From Gautieria morchelliformis (taxonomy: Eukaryota; Basidiomycota; Agaricomycetes; Gomphales; Gomphaceae), in contig WHVA01000328.1 of the NCBI GenBank assembly GCA_015179125.1, positions 62,001 to 126,000 on the forward strand: a DNA stretch of 64,000 bases, in the 5' to 3' direction. How positions within the stretch are numbered: position 1 is the stretch's first letter; each line of letters starts with the position of its first letter. The position numbers were made by a program, and so were the translations under genes. The notes under the pieces are model-generated. The model worked only from the letters and a program-made list of their open reading frames with translations, made no database searches and was not told where the DNA came from. Below, one piece after another: positions 9,211 through 20,395 of the stretch.

Positions 9211-11350
9211 ACGGAGCGCGCATATCACTCAAAGGCCGGATTACCGGAAGCTGAATGATTCAGGACGCACTGAGCAGGTTTACATAATGAGAGAAATCGT
9301 TACTGAACCTGAGAATTACAGAGCGGCGGTATCATGTGATGATGCGCCAATCTGGGAGAAAGTGATGGAAATTGAAATGGACCAACATAAGATGCTAGGA
9401 ACATGGGAATTAACAGAACTACCACCTGGATGAGTAGCTATCGGTTGCCGATGGGTATACACTGTCAAAACACAACCGGATGGACAATTTGATAAAGCCA
9501 AAGCGAGGGTTGTGGCTCAGGGATTCACACAGAGGCCAGGGATGGATTATTATGAAATAACTTCACCTGTGGTCAAGTTCGATTCACTACGTGTTCTATT
9601 AGCCATTGCAAACACACTCGATTGGGAAATCGAAATGATGGATGTCAAAGGCGCCTATCTCAATTCAACCATAGATGAGGAGATCTACATGCGTCAGCCC
9701 GATGGTTTTGATGACGGGTCTGGACTGTAAGGGCAACCCTGGCTGGTTGTGGAGATCACACTACCACACAACTGACAAGGGGAAATCCAAAGTATGTATA
9801 AATGAACAGAGTATACAAGAGAGGGGATTCTCACCTGACAAGGGGAAATCCAAAGAGAAAAGTCTAAGGACCCCCAATGTCAGCGAGCCCATATTATACT
9901 ACGCTGCACAGCCAGGGACAACACTTGGCACCTGCCATCAACCCTGCATCCTCCTGACCGCCCTGACCCTTGATCGACCTTTGATGCCACCTATTACGCG
10001 AGGCGCTTGATTTCCGACACTGTTCCGAGAGTGGAAGTTGGAAATTGGAGTGGAACTGGCAAGGCGAACAGAACTGGTGGAAGCTCTCCCAGAAGCGGAA
10101 TCATTTCCGAAAGCGGAGGCGGAGATGGAATCGGAACCGGAAGCAGAGTCGGAAATGGAGTCGGAACTGGGTGTGGTGTCGGAACTGGAAATGGAAAACA
10201 GGGTGTCCCCTGACATGGACGTGTTCTAAGAATACACAGAGCGCTCTATGGACTCAAGCAATCGGGACGAGCTTGGCATCAGTGCTTACGCAAATCACTA
10301 CTCGATCTCAGCTTTCATCAAAGTACAGCCGATGAATGCGTCTACATCAGACAAGATAAGGACTCAATCGAAGTCATATCAGTATACGTGGACGACTTCG
10401 GACTATTTGCTGATTCCAAAGGAGGGATGATTAAGCTCAAGGGGGAGCTTCATGGAAAATTCCTTTTAACAGATTTAGGAGAAATGAAGAAAATCTTGGG
10501 AATTAGAGTTGAGAGGAATAAGGATGAGGGAACACTGACTATGTCTCAAGGACATTACATTGACATCATACTCGATCGATTCAACATGACTACGGCCCAT
10601 TCCGTATCTACACCTCTACACAAAATGATCAAGCCCACAACACCTATGGACTCAACGGGTCCAACTACCGAAGTACCCTATGCTAAAGCAATCGGATCAC
10701 TAATGTATGCAGCACTCAGCACACGACCTGATTTGGCTTTTACCATACAACATCTGAGCCAATTCACTACTATTTACGGAGCTGAGCACTGGACAGCAAT
10801 CAAGCACGCGCTCAGGTACCTCAAGGGGTCACATGACGACAGCATAACCTTCCGACGAGATGCTGGTCTCGACCTGGAAATATTCATTGATTCGGACTAT
10901 GCCAATAGAAATGATGCACTGTCTATTAGTGGCTATGTAGCTATACTAGGAGGGGGAACCATCACATGGAGCTCGAAGAAGCAGTGAACGATCGTGTTAT
11001 CTACTATGGAGGCCGAATACATGGCACTCACCGAGGGCGCCAAGCAATTGATCTGGCTGAGGTGCTTCATCGAGGAGCTAGGAATAGATCAAACCCAGCC
11101 CACGTCACTTCAATCAGACAATCTAGGCGCTATTACACTATCGCATGATGCAATGTACCATGCACGTACTAAACATATCAACGTCGCATATCATTCCATC
11201 CATGAGAAAGTGGCCTCTCACGAGGCATCACTTATGTATGTACTGACGAAGGAGAACGTAGTGGATGTATTTACGAAGGGACTGGATTTACACCAACATA
11301 GGTACTTATTAGGGAAATTAGGATTTTGCAGAAGGGACTTCTCGCTGAGG
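9211..11350 (+). pseudogene. Cop1 reverse transcriptase and RNase H, split by a solo LTR
   Basis: RT begins near 9300 (IWEKVMEIEMDQHKMLGTWE) and has WVYTVKTQPDGQFDKAKARV, the DVKGAYLN catalytic-Asp motif and YMRQPDGFDDGSG. A 490-bp LTR-B is inserted there (9726-10215). It resumes with RALYGLKQSG, the YVDD motif near 10385 and the classic copia tail (ARTKHINVAYHSIHEKV). RNase H residues IDSDYANR and STMEAEYMAL are kept. TGA codons at 9431-9433 and 10985-10987 both stand where arginine is expected. Confidence 0.93.
9726..10215 (-). repeat. solo LTR-B nested in Cop1
   Basis: 490 bp, the same length as both Gy2 LTRs, in minus orientation (TGTAAGGGCAACC ... GTGTCCCCTGACA). It is flanked by a perfect duplication TGGAC (9721-9725 and 10216-10220). 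It splits Cop1 RT after DDGSG. The Gy2 family was therefore still active after Cop1 inserted. Confidence 0.95.
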
Positions 11351-11355
11351 GGGAG
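11346..11355 (+). promoter_or_regulatory. Cop1 polypurine tract
   Basis: GAGGGGGAG immediately precedes the 3' LTR, as expected for the plus-strand primer. Confidence 0.85.
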
Positions 11356-11578
11356 TGTTAGTAATCAGGACGATGATACGGCCGAGGCAGAGCCGGCACG
11401 CACTTAGCCAGAAGTTCAAGAACACTCTCAACTCCAGGTTGCTGGTGCACCGGCACCGCATCAGCACAGCAGCTCAAAGATATTAATAATACAATGGACA
11501 TCGTATTTTGTATATAAAGGCAGACGATCTCAAGTAGATCGTAGAATAACAGTTTATTATAACTCCTTCGTTCCTACA
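11356..11578 (+). repeat. Cop1 3' LTR
   Basis: 223 bp from TGTTAGTAATCAGG to TTCGTTCCTACA. It is followed by the AATAC duplication and 254 bp of upstream sequence before the thioesterase start codon. Confidence 0.95.
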
Positions 11579-11837
11579 AATACCATGTACAGTAACAGAG
11601 ATATTATGAACTACTCACTCATCACCTTATTCAACACATAAGACTCCCATACATAACATCAAATACAAAGAAACATGCTGTCAATCGTAAATTTTAGAGG
11701 CTGCAGTCAACGGAGATCGCCGAGTCAGCGCTTGAAGTTCCTTCTCGCAACTCTCGCAACGGCACTGAAAGGCTACCGAGTGTCGACCTCAAGATCTCAC
11801 GGTTGACCACCAACTACAGCCACTCCAACGTGCGACA

Positions 11838-13367
11838 ATGTCCACGTCCTTTGTGCGATCATTCCTCTCTGCATCGAGAAATTTCACTCTGCAACGGGGT
11901 AGTCGTGTGTACTCTACAGCGACAGGTTCGCAGACCGCGACAGGCGGACGTATGATCAGGCTGTCATACGTGCTCGGTACGCTTGTTCACCGCATGTTAT
12001 AGGCACATTCCACTCCCTCTGATTCAGACGTCACGTTCGTCAACTCTTGTATGGAATAGCTACAACTACATTGCTTTGCTCGACTACGTATCTACTTGGC
12101 TTACTTGCCCCGCCACCCATGTTTCAATTGATTAATCCACGGCCTGCGCCTCCTCCGTTAGCCTCAGAGTCAGAGGAAGGACAGAGGTACACAGAGAAAA
12201 TAGAGAACGAGCTCCTGAGCTTAAAAATGCTGAAAGATTGCCGGGAAAAGGAGGGTTAGACCCACTTTCATAATTTGTTTATTGTTCATGAAACTCATAA
12301 CATAGAATTGCAGATGCAGACGAATGGTATGAAACAAGGCCGTATGCTAATTTCCCCCGGGAACGTATGGTTAACAACTTCTCTGCTGGTGCCTTGAGAG
12401 GCCCCGGGAAGATCGCGGTACCCCCTTTAGTGAGGGCCAGGAAAGATGAAACGGAGGCTTGGGTGTTCATACACTTAGGAAGAGCGGTGTGTGTAAGTGA
12501 GACTTCATATCGCAATATCTTTTCTTGTCCAATGTGCCCATGAAATTCCGTTGCACCTGTTGGCATAGTGCAGTTCAACGCCTTTGAATGAGGCTATTGT
12601 GGGTCTCTATCCTTCCGCAATGGCTGGTTCTAACGACTCTACTTTGAGACCTTTGTAAGATATTGATCACTAACGTGGATCATATGTTATAGGGACATGA
12701 TGGTGTCGTACATGGCGGCTTGCTAGCAACGCTTCTTGACGAGGGCTGCGGTAGGAATGTAAGTACCTAAACACATCCATCACCCCCACTTATATTTGCT
12801 GTTTACCTACAACCCACTGCTGAGTAATTCGAACTCTGAAGGGTATTATCCGTCTTTCGGCATCTCTTCCATTCTGCACAATTACGAGAATTCCTACTAA
12901 TACCCAATCGTAGGCCTTTCTAGCGTTTCCTTCACATCTAGGTGTCACTGCGAACCTTAACCTAGACTATAAAGCCCCAACGAAGGCAGACCAGGTGCGC
13001 CGCCACGCTCTTCGTTGTATGTACTAATCATGGCTTTCATATCCCATTGTGTCGTTGGCATGTATCACATTCCCCCTTTACCCCCTTCCTCGGTGTGAAT
13101 GCACCAGTTCGTTGTAATGAAGACTCGGCTTGTAGAAGTCAAAGGCCGTAAAGCAATCGTCCATGGTCAGATAGAGGATCTTCATGGAAATGTTTTGGTT
13201 CAGGCCAAGTGTGTCTCAGAATATGTCTAACTCGCCCATTCCGTTCGTCTCTCTTGTCACCGCACTCTTTGCTTATTTTATGTCTTTTCAGGGCCCTATT
13301 TATCGAGCCCAAAATGGCAGGAGCTCTTAACGCGGTGGGCATGAATCCTATTTACCCTACCACATAG
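11838..13367 (+). CDS. hotdog-fold acyl-CoA thioesterase-like protein, 7 exons, 278 aa
   Basis: Exons: 11838-11976, 12060-12254, 12314-12492, 12693-12758, 12914-12994, 13108-13208, 13292-13367. They join to 837 nt with no stop, and all introns are GT..AG. The N-terminus is Arg/Ser-rich with no acidic residue in the first 46 positions, like a mitochondrial presequence. It is followed by a hydrophobic stretch (TTLLCSTTYLLGLLAPPP). The catalytic hotdog signature HGGLLATLLDE lies at about 177-187, with the later strand LGVTANLNLDYKAPTKADQ. The family (4HBT, relatives of the yeast UPF0644 and THEM4 groups) hydrolyses acyl-CoA thioesters; the substrate cannot be read from sequence. It converges with DNA2, tail to tail 258 bp away. 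A copia LTR lies upstream on the same strand and could affect its transcription. Confidence 0.9.
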
Positions 13368-13625
13368 CACATCGGGGGTCAGCCTGTAGATAGCGGAGTT
13401 ATCAAGGGCAAATCGTGAGCATTATATCCAAGGAAATATATAACCGCGCCTTTTTCCCATGGGAATTACGACGCGAATTTGCAGTTAGCTCCTCAAGTTA
13501 TACTGTTCGTTTTGCTTGGAGCTTGGCAGCTATCTATTATTATATGAAGAGTTTATCTACCCATTGAGTATAAGAAATAATAATGCAAAACGTTGAGTAA
13601 AAGTATAGATCAAGCCTTAGTCTAG

Positions 13626-16600
13626 TCATGATAGATCATTTACGACATCTTGTAACATTGGCCTCCCTTTCAGAACCCCCTTGTCAACCTTGACTTTCTT
13701 GGTCTTCCGTGTAAAATGAGCGTTCTCCTTTCCTGCAGGCTCAGCCTCCTCGTCTGCAACTCGTCGTTTTGGTTGAACAGCTACTAAGCCGGAATGATCT
13801 CGAGCATGAATAAGATCGGCTTGACACCCCAACGAGATTATCCACCCTTTGGTCTCCATTAGATCGAGGAATTCGGTCAAAATGGGCGCGGCGCAGAGAG
13901 TCTTCCGCGACCCAAATATAATGAGCTTTGATCTAGCTCGCGTGAAAGAGACATTGATACGTCTCCAATCCTTGAGAAGATCCCCAATCTGCCACCCATT
14001 ACAGATTAGATATACCTGGTACTGGTACAAGAAAGAATGATACCCACCTGAGCAGTTGAGTTTGATTTAACCATAGATATAATGATACAATCCTTATCCC
14101 TTCCCTGGCTGCGGTCGGCCGTAAGGAGCTCGATTCCCTTGTAGCGATGGAGTAAATGTGACAATAATTTAATCTGCTGGCGATAAAGAGAAATGATGCC
14201 AATCTGGTTTTGGTTTATACCGGAGAGCGTTAAGGCTTCGGTCACCTGGATATCTCCAACGTCAGCATAAAAGATCTAGGTAAATACAGTCGAATAAGGA
14301 CCTGATACACAAGTTTCGCTTCCACTTCGTTCTGTATCAAGTCTCCCACGCGAGATTCTCTTGCGGGGACTTCGTCGGTGTCAATAAACACTGCCTTACA
14401 TCTTACGGTGGAAAAGAATGGTAAGTTGTGCATACGATCTCTGGGACAATGTACTTACTTTTCATCTAAAACCTTTTCTAGCCAACAACCGCGAAGCCGA
14501 CACCCATCCGTATGACAAGCCTTCAGGGCACCCTGATCTGGCAAGACCAAGGCACGCTCGGAAACGGACTTGGAACCACAGCGTAGACGATCGCTGTAGA
14601 TCAGTTTATTCGACAGCAGCATGATATCGCTGTTCATGCGATACTGGTACACTAAATCGACAACCGCTTCAGGGTGCGCATCGACTAGACGCTTAAATAA
14701 TGAAACATCCAGGCCTCCAGCACGGGCTTCGCGGCTGCGAATCTGCGACTCTCTTCAAAATTAAGGAAACCGCCTGGACAAATGGCAAACGTACGAGGGG
14801 CGGGAGTTGAAAGTGATCTCCCACTAGGACAAACTTGTCCGCGTAACGAAGAGGGCCCAGACACGTAGGCAATGTGACCTGCGAAGCCTCGTCGATAATA
14901 CAGACATCAAAATAACGGCGTGAAAACAAGGGACTGGAATTGGTAAGTTTCGAAAAGGGTTCACATGCTGCCACGACTTACTGATCAAGTGAGAGGCAAG
15001 TGGTGGCGACCACCGATGGGCCCAATATCTGACGTTCTAGTTGCTCAATGGTAGCCGGTTGGGGTTGATGCGCGAGCGTGTACTTATGGATATCCGGATG
15101 CACCTATATAATGGTAAAAATGAGAGAATATACAGCAAGAAGTGACTCCGCACTTTGTCCAGGCTACCAAGTCTCAAAATGGGGTAGTCCGCAGAAATCA
15201 ACTTCAGCAAGATTGTATCTACTGCGGAGTGGGTGTATGACGCGAGGAGGACCGTTTTGCCTCTCTTGACTAGGATACTGATAATTTCGGCGACGGTCGA
15301 CGTTTTTCCTGTCCCAGGCATTCCCAACACCACAGCGTAATCTTTTGCGCTCAACACCTTCCGCACAGCATCCCGCTGGTTAGGGTTGAGGTACGGCGGC
15401 AGCTTCGACTCTTCAGGCAAATGTCGGTCATCGAACAAAGGCGGCACAAGATCGACAATGAGGGACAAGCGTTTGGTGTCTCCGTTAGCATAGAATAATC
15501 TAGCCAGGTTGTCCCTTATTCGACCCAACCCGCTGGCAAATTCGTCCTTATCGAGGCGACACACGATGTTTTCCAGACCGATATTGATGTTCTGACTGCG
15601 TCGCAGAACGCCATCGAGGTCTACTTCGTGGTCAAATCCGACATCAATATGGTCTGACTCCAGCTCAATAGCAAAGCCTCGTGCGATCGCGAAGAGGTTA
15701 GGCTCAACGGAGACGGTTATCGCGTCGCCAGCAGAAATATTCCCATTCAGCAAAGATGTAAAGCCACCAGGAGATTTTGATGGAGAAGAAACATGCGCGA
15801 ACGAAGTCGTCGCGCGCACAAAGCGATAGACATGCTGGTGCATTTTAGCCACGCCCGGACCAGTATCCAGTCGGTAATCCTGTACCGTCATTTTTCCAAA
15901 GCAGCGGCCTTTCTTCTCGCGTTCTTCGGCAGTCAACGTCCAAAGCTCTTTCCTAAAACGGACAACGTCTTGCTCCTCCATCGACACTAAAGCCTCCCAC
16001 TTCTTGAAGAATTCGCACTGCGTAGGTGTGAGGTGTGAAACTTTCTTGGCATAAAGCGGAGCAATGGCACTCGAGCTGTCTTCAATGCCTTCGACAGCCT
16101 AACGGGGACGGATAAGTTGGTCTTAAGCAATCGCCACAGAGGGAAGTACGGAACCTTCCGGTAAAGCATACACCCATCAACGACGTAGCACCTTGAGCAC
16201 TTGTAGTCGTTATCGAGAGTTGGGGGAAGAAATGGACGTTCTATAGGATTGGTGGAATCATGCGCCTCGGCGTGGTTCACTCGCTTGCGCATCAGATAGG
16301 ATGCTAATTCATTCCTCGCCATGATCAACCCTTTCAGTTCGTTCCTGACAGTGGGAACTCGCATGACCTCCTCGGAATGGGTGTAATAGAGCAGACCAGC
16401 TGGCACTTCGACCCCTATTCAAACGGCCATGTGAGCTGTGCGGAAGGAACAGCGATATACCAGGCTTACCGTATCGCTCCGCCATGAGAATAGTATATAA
16501 GATGATTTGTGCACGATGTTCTAAGACGCCCACAGTGCGTCCAGTCTTAATCTCAAATGGCATAGTCCAGCTACGAAGTGTTCCAGAAGCGGGGATTCCG

Positions 16601-17720
16601 GTGGGGCTCCTCGATTCTTGCTGAATCAGAACTTGCACGGACGCGTCAATCTTGCCCTTAATCCCATAGGTAGGAGACCATATCTCTTCCTCGACTTCAT
16701 GCAGCTTTGTTAGGGCAATGCGGGAAACAGAACCGTTTGCCTCGCTTTGATCGCTGAGCTGCCCGTCGCGCTGAATAACTTGTACGGTCATTATCAGGAC
16801 TTCCATAAAGTCCACAAGACAGACCTTAACGCTCGATCCTATGAAGCGCCTCGCAAATTCCTGTAACCCCCCCGCCCTTGTTCTTACCTCAAACCTAGCT
16901 TGCTCTATTCCGATTCCAAGCCTGACCAGCTGGCCCAGCCCTTCGGGCGACCTTACTACATTTTCAATTCTCTCCTCGACAGATTTCTTATCCAATGTAC
17001 CGGCCGCCAATGACTTCTGCATCACCTCGTGAAGAAAATTGCCCCACACGGCTACTTCACCGGGACTATGTTGGGCGGCACCGGCCTCAGCCGTCGACGA
17101 AGGAGGCGAGGGCGCATTGGACGAGAGCATGAGAGATACCAGGGGCTTACGCGTGCAAGACGGCGCATTGGCGATCGTTGTCGCAGAGAGAAGCAGGTCC
17201 GGGTGGAGAATCAACATATTGGAGCGAGAGGTGATTATTAGAGTTGAAGAAGGATCTGGCACAGAGCCGCCAGGAGTGAGGGATGGTGTAAAATCGCCTA
17301 GTACATTGATACAATCCCCTTTGCACAAACAGGTCAGCAACAGACGATTTGCCTGATCCCCCAAGCAACTCACCAACAGCCACGTCGGTGTAGACCCAGT
17401 CATGCTTCAATATAACCTCCCGTTTCTCGATCTCGCTGACACCTTCCACCTGTACTAAAAGACGCTGCACCAAATAAATGATTCATATAACATAGGAACG
17501 GGGAACGTGGTACCTTTTCAGAGGAATTTGAAGAGGTCACCTGCAAAACTATACAGCGTGTGCATTTCTCGCGGACAAAAGGCGGCGGAGGGAAAGGGGT
17601 GTTCGGAGAACTCTTCTGTGGCGTGTTGTACACGTTTGGGGGGTTTCCAGGTGTAGTTTGAACCATTCTGACTGGGCGCGTTGGAGTTACAAGGCGTGAC
17701 TGAGACGCGTACACAAGCAC
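13626..17720 (-). CDS. DNA2: DNA replication ATP-dependent helicase/nuclease DNA2, 11 exons, 1185 aa
   Basis: Exons (5' to 3'): 17720-17514, 17464-17374, 17318-16470, 16414-16155, 16098-15154, 15103-14982, 14933-14795, 14742-14459, 14401-14302, 14245-14048, 13988-13626; 3558 nt without a stop. DNA2 cleaves and unwinds 5' flaps in Okazaki-fragment maturation and resects double-strand breaks. Nuclease motifs: GKIDASV (Asp about 323) and FEIKTGRT (Glu/Lys about 356). The iron-sulphur cysteines are SCTRKPL (about 154) and C-x2-C-x5-C (about 453-463). Helicase SF1 motifs: GMPGTGKT (about 727), [27 protein letters not shown] and SFTRARSK near the C-terminus. All catalytic residues are present. Met at 17666 is an alternative start; the long yeast-type N-terminal extension is absent. 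The 15153 donor (GTGCGG) is weak, but the joined protein matches the family there. Confidence 0.95.
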
Positions 17721-18956
17721 CCACTAGTTTGTCGGAGTTCACACCTTGAGTCACGTGACTCACCACGAAAGTGTTGGTTTACGCACGGGGTGGTGGTGCT
17801 GGGTGTCGGGTGCGGGGACTCGGCGTATCAGCGGCTGGGTACAGGATGCGCGCCACGCACGTGCGGTGACTGGACTTTGAGAAAATGCGATGCGATGCCG
17901 GACGGCGTGCGTGCGTGCGTGTCGCGGAGGGCCTATGCACTCTGCACTACAGTATGCGACCCCGTGACGCAGCTACGATACCCATGTCGGAGCCTGCCAG
18001 TGTACCCCCACAGTCCCGGATGAGTCAGCTCTCAGACCCGACAATATTATGTAACGGGCGACACGGGGGCCAGTGCGCTGCCACGGTGACGGCCCGCGGC
18101 GGGCAGCGGGCTATATGCCATTACTACCGTACGCACCCCCAATGTCCATGGCAACCCGCCAAAACGGCTTTGCAATGAAACTTGAAAGGCGGGTTAATGC
18201 GAAAGGACGACGCGGACCTCGAGGCGCGGGCAGTAGGCAGGCACGCACTAATATACACGACCCGCGCCCGGTGTGGTGTGGCGGACGACATGAAGGGGTG
18301 GGCTTATAAGTTAAAGTCCGAGGACAGCAGGACGGAGACTCATCACTCGGGAGAGGGAGACACACCGCTGAATCCGCATCTGGACGCAATGCTATATATA
18401 TGTACCACCACAGTTACTACTACTACTTACTGTATGCTATACGTACGGGCGGACAAACAACCAAGAAAAAGAAAACATTGAGATAGAGTAGATATTGAGA
18501 GTGACTAGAGAGAGAGAAATTGACTAGTAGAGAGAGAGCTGGACCGCTGGCTGGTGCGAGAGGACGCCTACGCATGCGGCGACACTGGCGGGTGGGTGTA
18601 CAAGGCGTGGTGGGGAGAGGGGCCATGAACCAAGAAAGGAGAGTGGGGTGCGGGTGCGCGGTAATGTGCATAGGATAGCATAAGATCCAAGGGCATGTCG
18701 GTCGCTCTTGGTTATGGGTACTGGTACTGGTCATGGTTATGGTGCATGTGCGATATAAGGGCCACGAGGTATGGTGCATAGGCGGGGCGGGAATGCAAGA
18801 ATCAACAGGCGCAATGGATACTGAATACCGGACGGGTGAATGAACGAACGGGCGGACAGGATGCGGGTCGTGCGTGGGGATGGGTGAATGAGTGAATGAC
18901 CGAGGCGAGCGAGACGGGAAAGGTGGTGGGTGGTATAGGGTGGCGGAGGCGCACGC
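17721..18956. other. intergenic, DNA2 upstream region
   Basis: No ORF with a recognisable domain. The sequence is GC-rich with simple-sequence stretches (GAGA-rich near 18480-18540). It must hold the DNA2 promoter and the 3' end of lyase A. Short overlapping ORFs in several frames look random. Confidence 0.6.
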
Positions 18957-20395
18957 CTAAACACTCGCAAAGGCATCCGACCCGACCTTGCCGTCAAACG
19001 CCACGATATCGTCGAGTCCCCTATCCAAAAGCAAACGTCAGCGAAAAAGCGGGCAGGCACCAAGGGCGGGCGGGACGCACAGCAGCTCAAAGAACGCGCG
19101 CGGGTCCATGCCCTGCGCGCTCGTGAAGTCGGTGCCGGTCTTCTTCAGCGAGTGCATCGCGGCGCGGATGCCGTGCACAGCTGCGACGGCAGACACGAGG
19201 GAGAAGACTGCCAAGGAAAATCGGTTAGGCGTGCGTCATGAAAGGTACGATGCGCGGCGCGGCTCACTGATGATCTTCGCGCCCATCTCCTCCGCCTCCT
19301 TGATGGTAAACGACGGCGTCAGCCCGCCCGAGATGACATTCACGAGCACCGGCACGGGCTTCACGGCCTCCACGACGCGCCCCACCTCCTCCCTCGTGCG
19401 CACGCCCTCGATGAAGCAGGCATCCGCGCCCTCGCGGCACGCGCCTTTCAGGCGTTCGATCGCGCGCTCCAGCCCCTCCACCTGCATCGCGTCCGTCCGC
19501 GCAATGATCACCATATCTCCGCCCAGGGCGCCCGCGGGGCTGCCCACCACGTACTCCTCGCCGGGCTGGGTGTACGCGGTGCGGATGGCGTCACGCGCGG
19601 CGACGGCGGCGCGTATCCGGAGGAAGAACTCCGAGGGGGGCACGACGACCTTGCCCGTGAGGTGGCCGCAGCGCTTGGTCTGGACTTGGTCTTCGATGTG
19701 GAGGGCGGAGACGCCGGCGCGGGCGTAGGAGCGGATGGTGTGGGCGATGTTGGTGGGGCCGCCGAAGCTAGGTAGGGAGGTCAGTGAGTGTGAGGGTATG
19801 CTGGGTGGGAAGGCTTACCCTGTGTCGGCATCTGCGATGAGGGGCGTGTTGGGCGAGAGCGATGTTATCATTTGGGCGCTCTGGAAGGAAGGTGTGAGTT
19901 CGCGGCACGAGGTGAACGATAAGCAAAGAGGGGAATGATCGCGCGCGCGGGGGACGCGGGACCTGACAAGGCACCAGGGCACAAGGCGACGGACACACAC
20001 CTGGACAAAGTCATTCATGGTGGCGATGGCGAGGTCCGGCTGGCCAAGGCGCGAGGCGGTGGTCGCGGCACCGCTGGATGGGTCGGAGGGTGAGCGGACG
20101 ACAAGGTGCGGCGGGGACGGGCGACGTTACCTTTGGTAGAGGACCTCGAAGCCGGCCTCGAGGGCGCAGCGGGCGGAGATGCCGTCGCAGACGCCGGGGG
20201 CGGCCTGTGGAGGAAGAGAATCAGCAGGGAGGACAGGACGTGGGGGACGCGACGCACGATGATGCCGGGGCGGGCGAGGAGCTGCCTGAAGCGGGTCGGG
20301 GGGACGGGGCTGAGGGGGCCGTCGAGGAGCGGGTTGAAGGGGGCAGCGTCGGGGCCGTTGGCGGCGGAGGATGCTGGGGCGGCGGCGGCGGACAT
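18957..20395 (-). CDS. isocitrate lyase/PEP mutase superfamily lyase A, 7 exons, 345 aa
   Basis: Exons: 20395-20258, 20204-20131, 20073-20001, 19880-19819, 19767-19268, 19207-19081, 19020-18957; 1038 nt without a stop. It has the superfamily metal-binding ADADTG and the flexible catalytic loop IEDQVQTKRCGHL. The Cys in KRCGH (about residue 148) is the general acid of true lyases, absent from PEP mutases. In fungi this group includes oxaloacetate acetylhydrolase (makes oxalate and acetate), dimethylmalate lyase and 2-methylisocitrate lyase-like proteins; which one this is cannot be settled here. The N-terminus is Ala-rich with no clear targeting signal. The start is the Met before SAAAAPASS; the frame is open further upstream. 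The last donor is GTGCGT. It is a paralogue of lyase B (39854-41205), with an insert of roughly 17 residues near TAYTQPGEEY not found there. Confidence 0.88.

Larger units (their letters stand above)
6559..11578 (+). mobile_element. Cop1, Ty1/copia retrotransposon with both LTRs
   Basis: A 5.0-kb element flanked by a perfect 5-bp duplication AATAC (6554-6558 and 11579-11583). It has two 223-bp LTRs, a primer-binding site, gag, then protease, integrase, RT and RNase H in copia order, and a purine tract before the 3' LTR. The LTRs differ at only a few bases, so insertion was fairly recent. A solo LTR-B (9726-10215) later inserted into the RT region. Frameshifts in gag, before the protease and in integrase, and TGA codons at 9431-9433 and 10985-10987, make it non-autonomous. 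The 3' LTR ends 259 bp upstream of the thioesterase start codon on the same strand. Confidence 0.97.

Noticed and set aside
18988..19728. 246-aa plus-strand ORF
   Set aside because: Antisense shadow of lyase A exons with no domain of its own.
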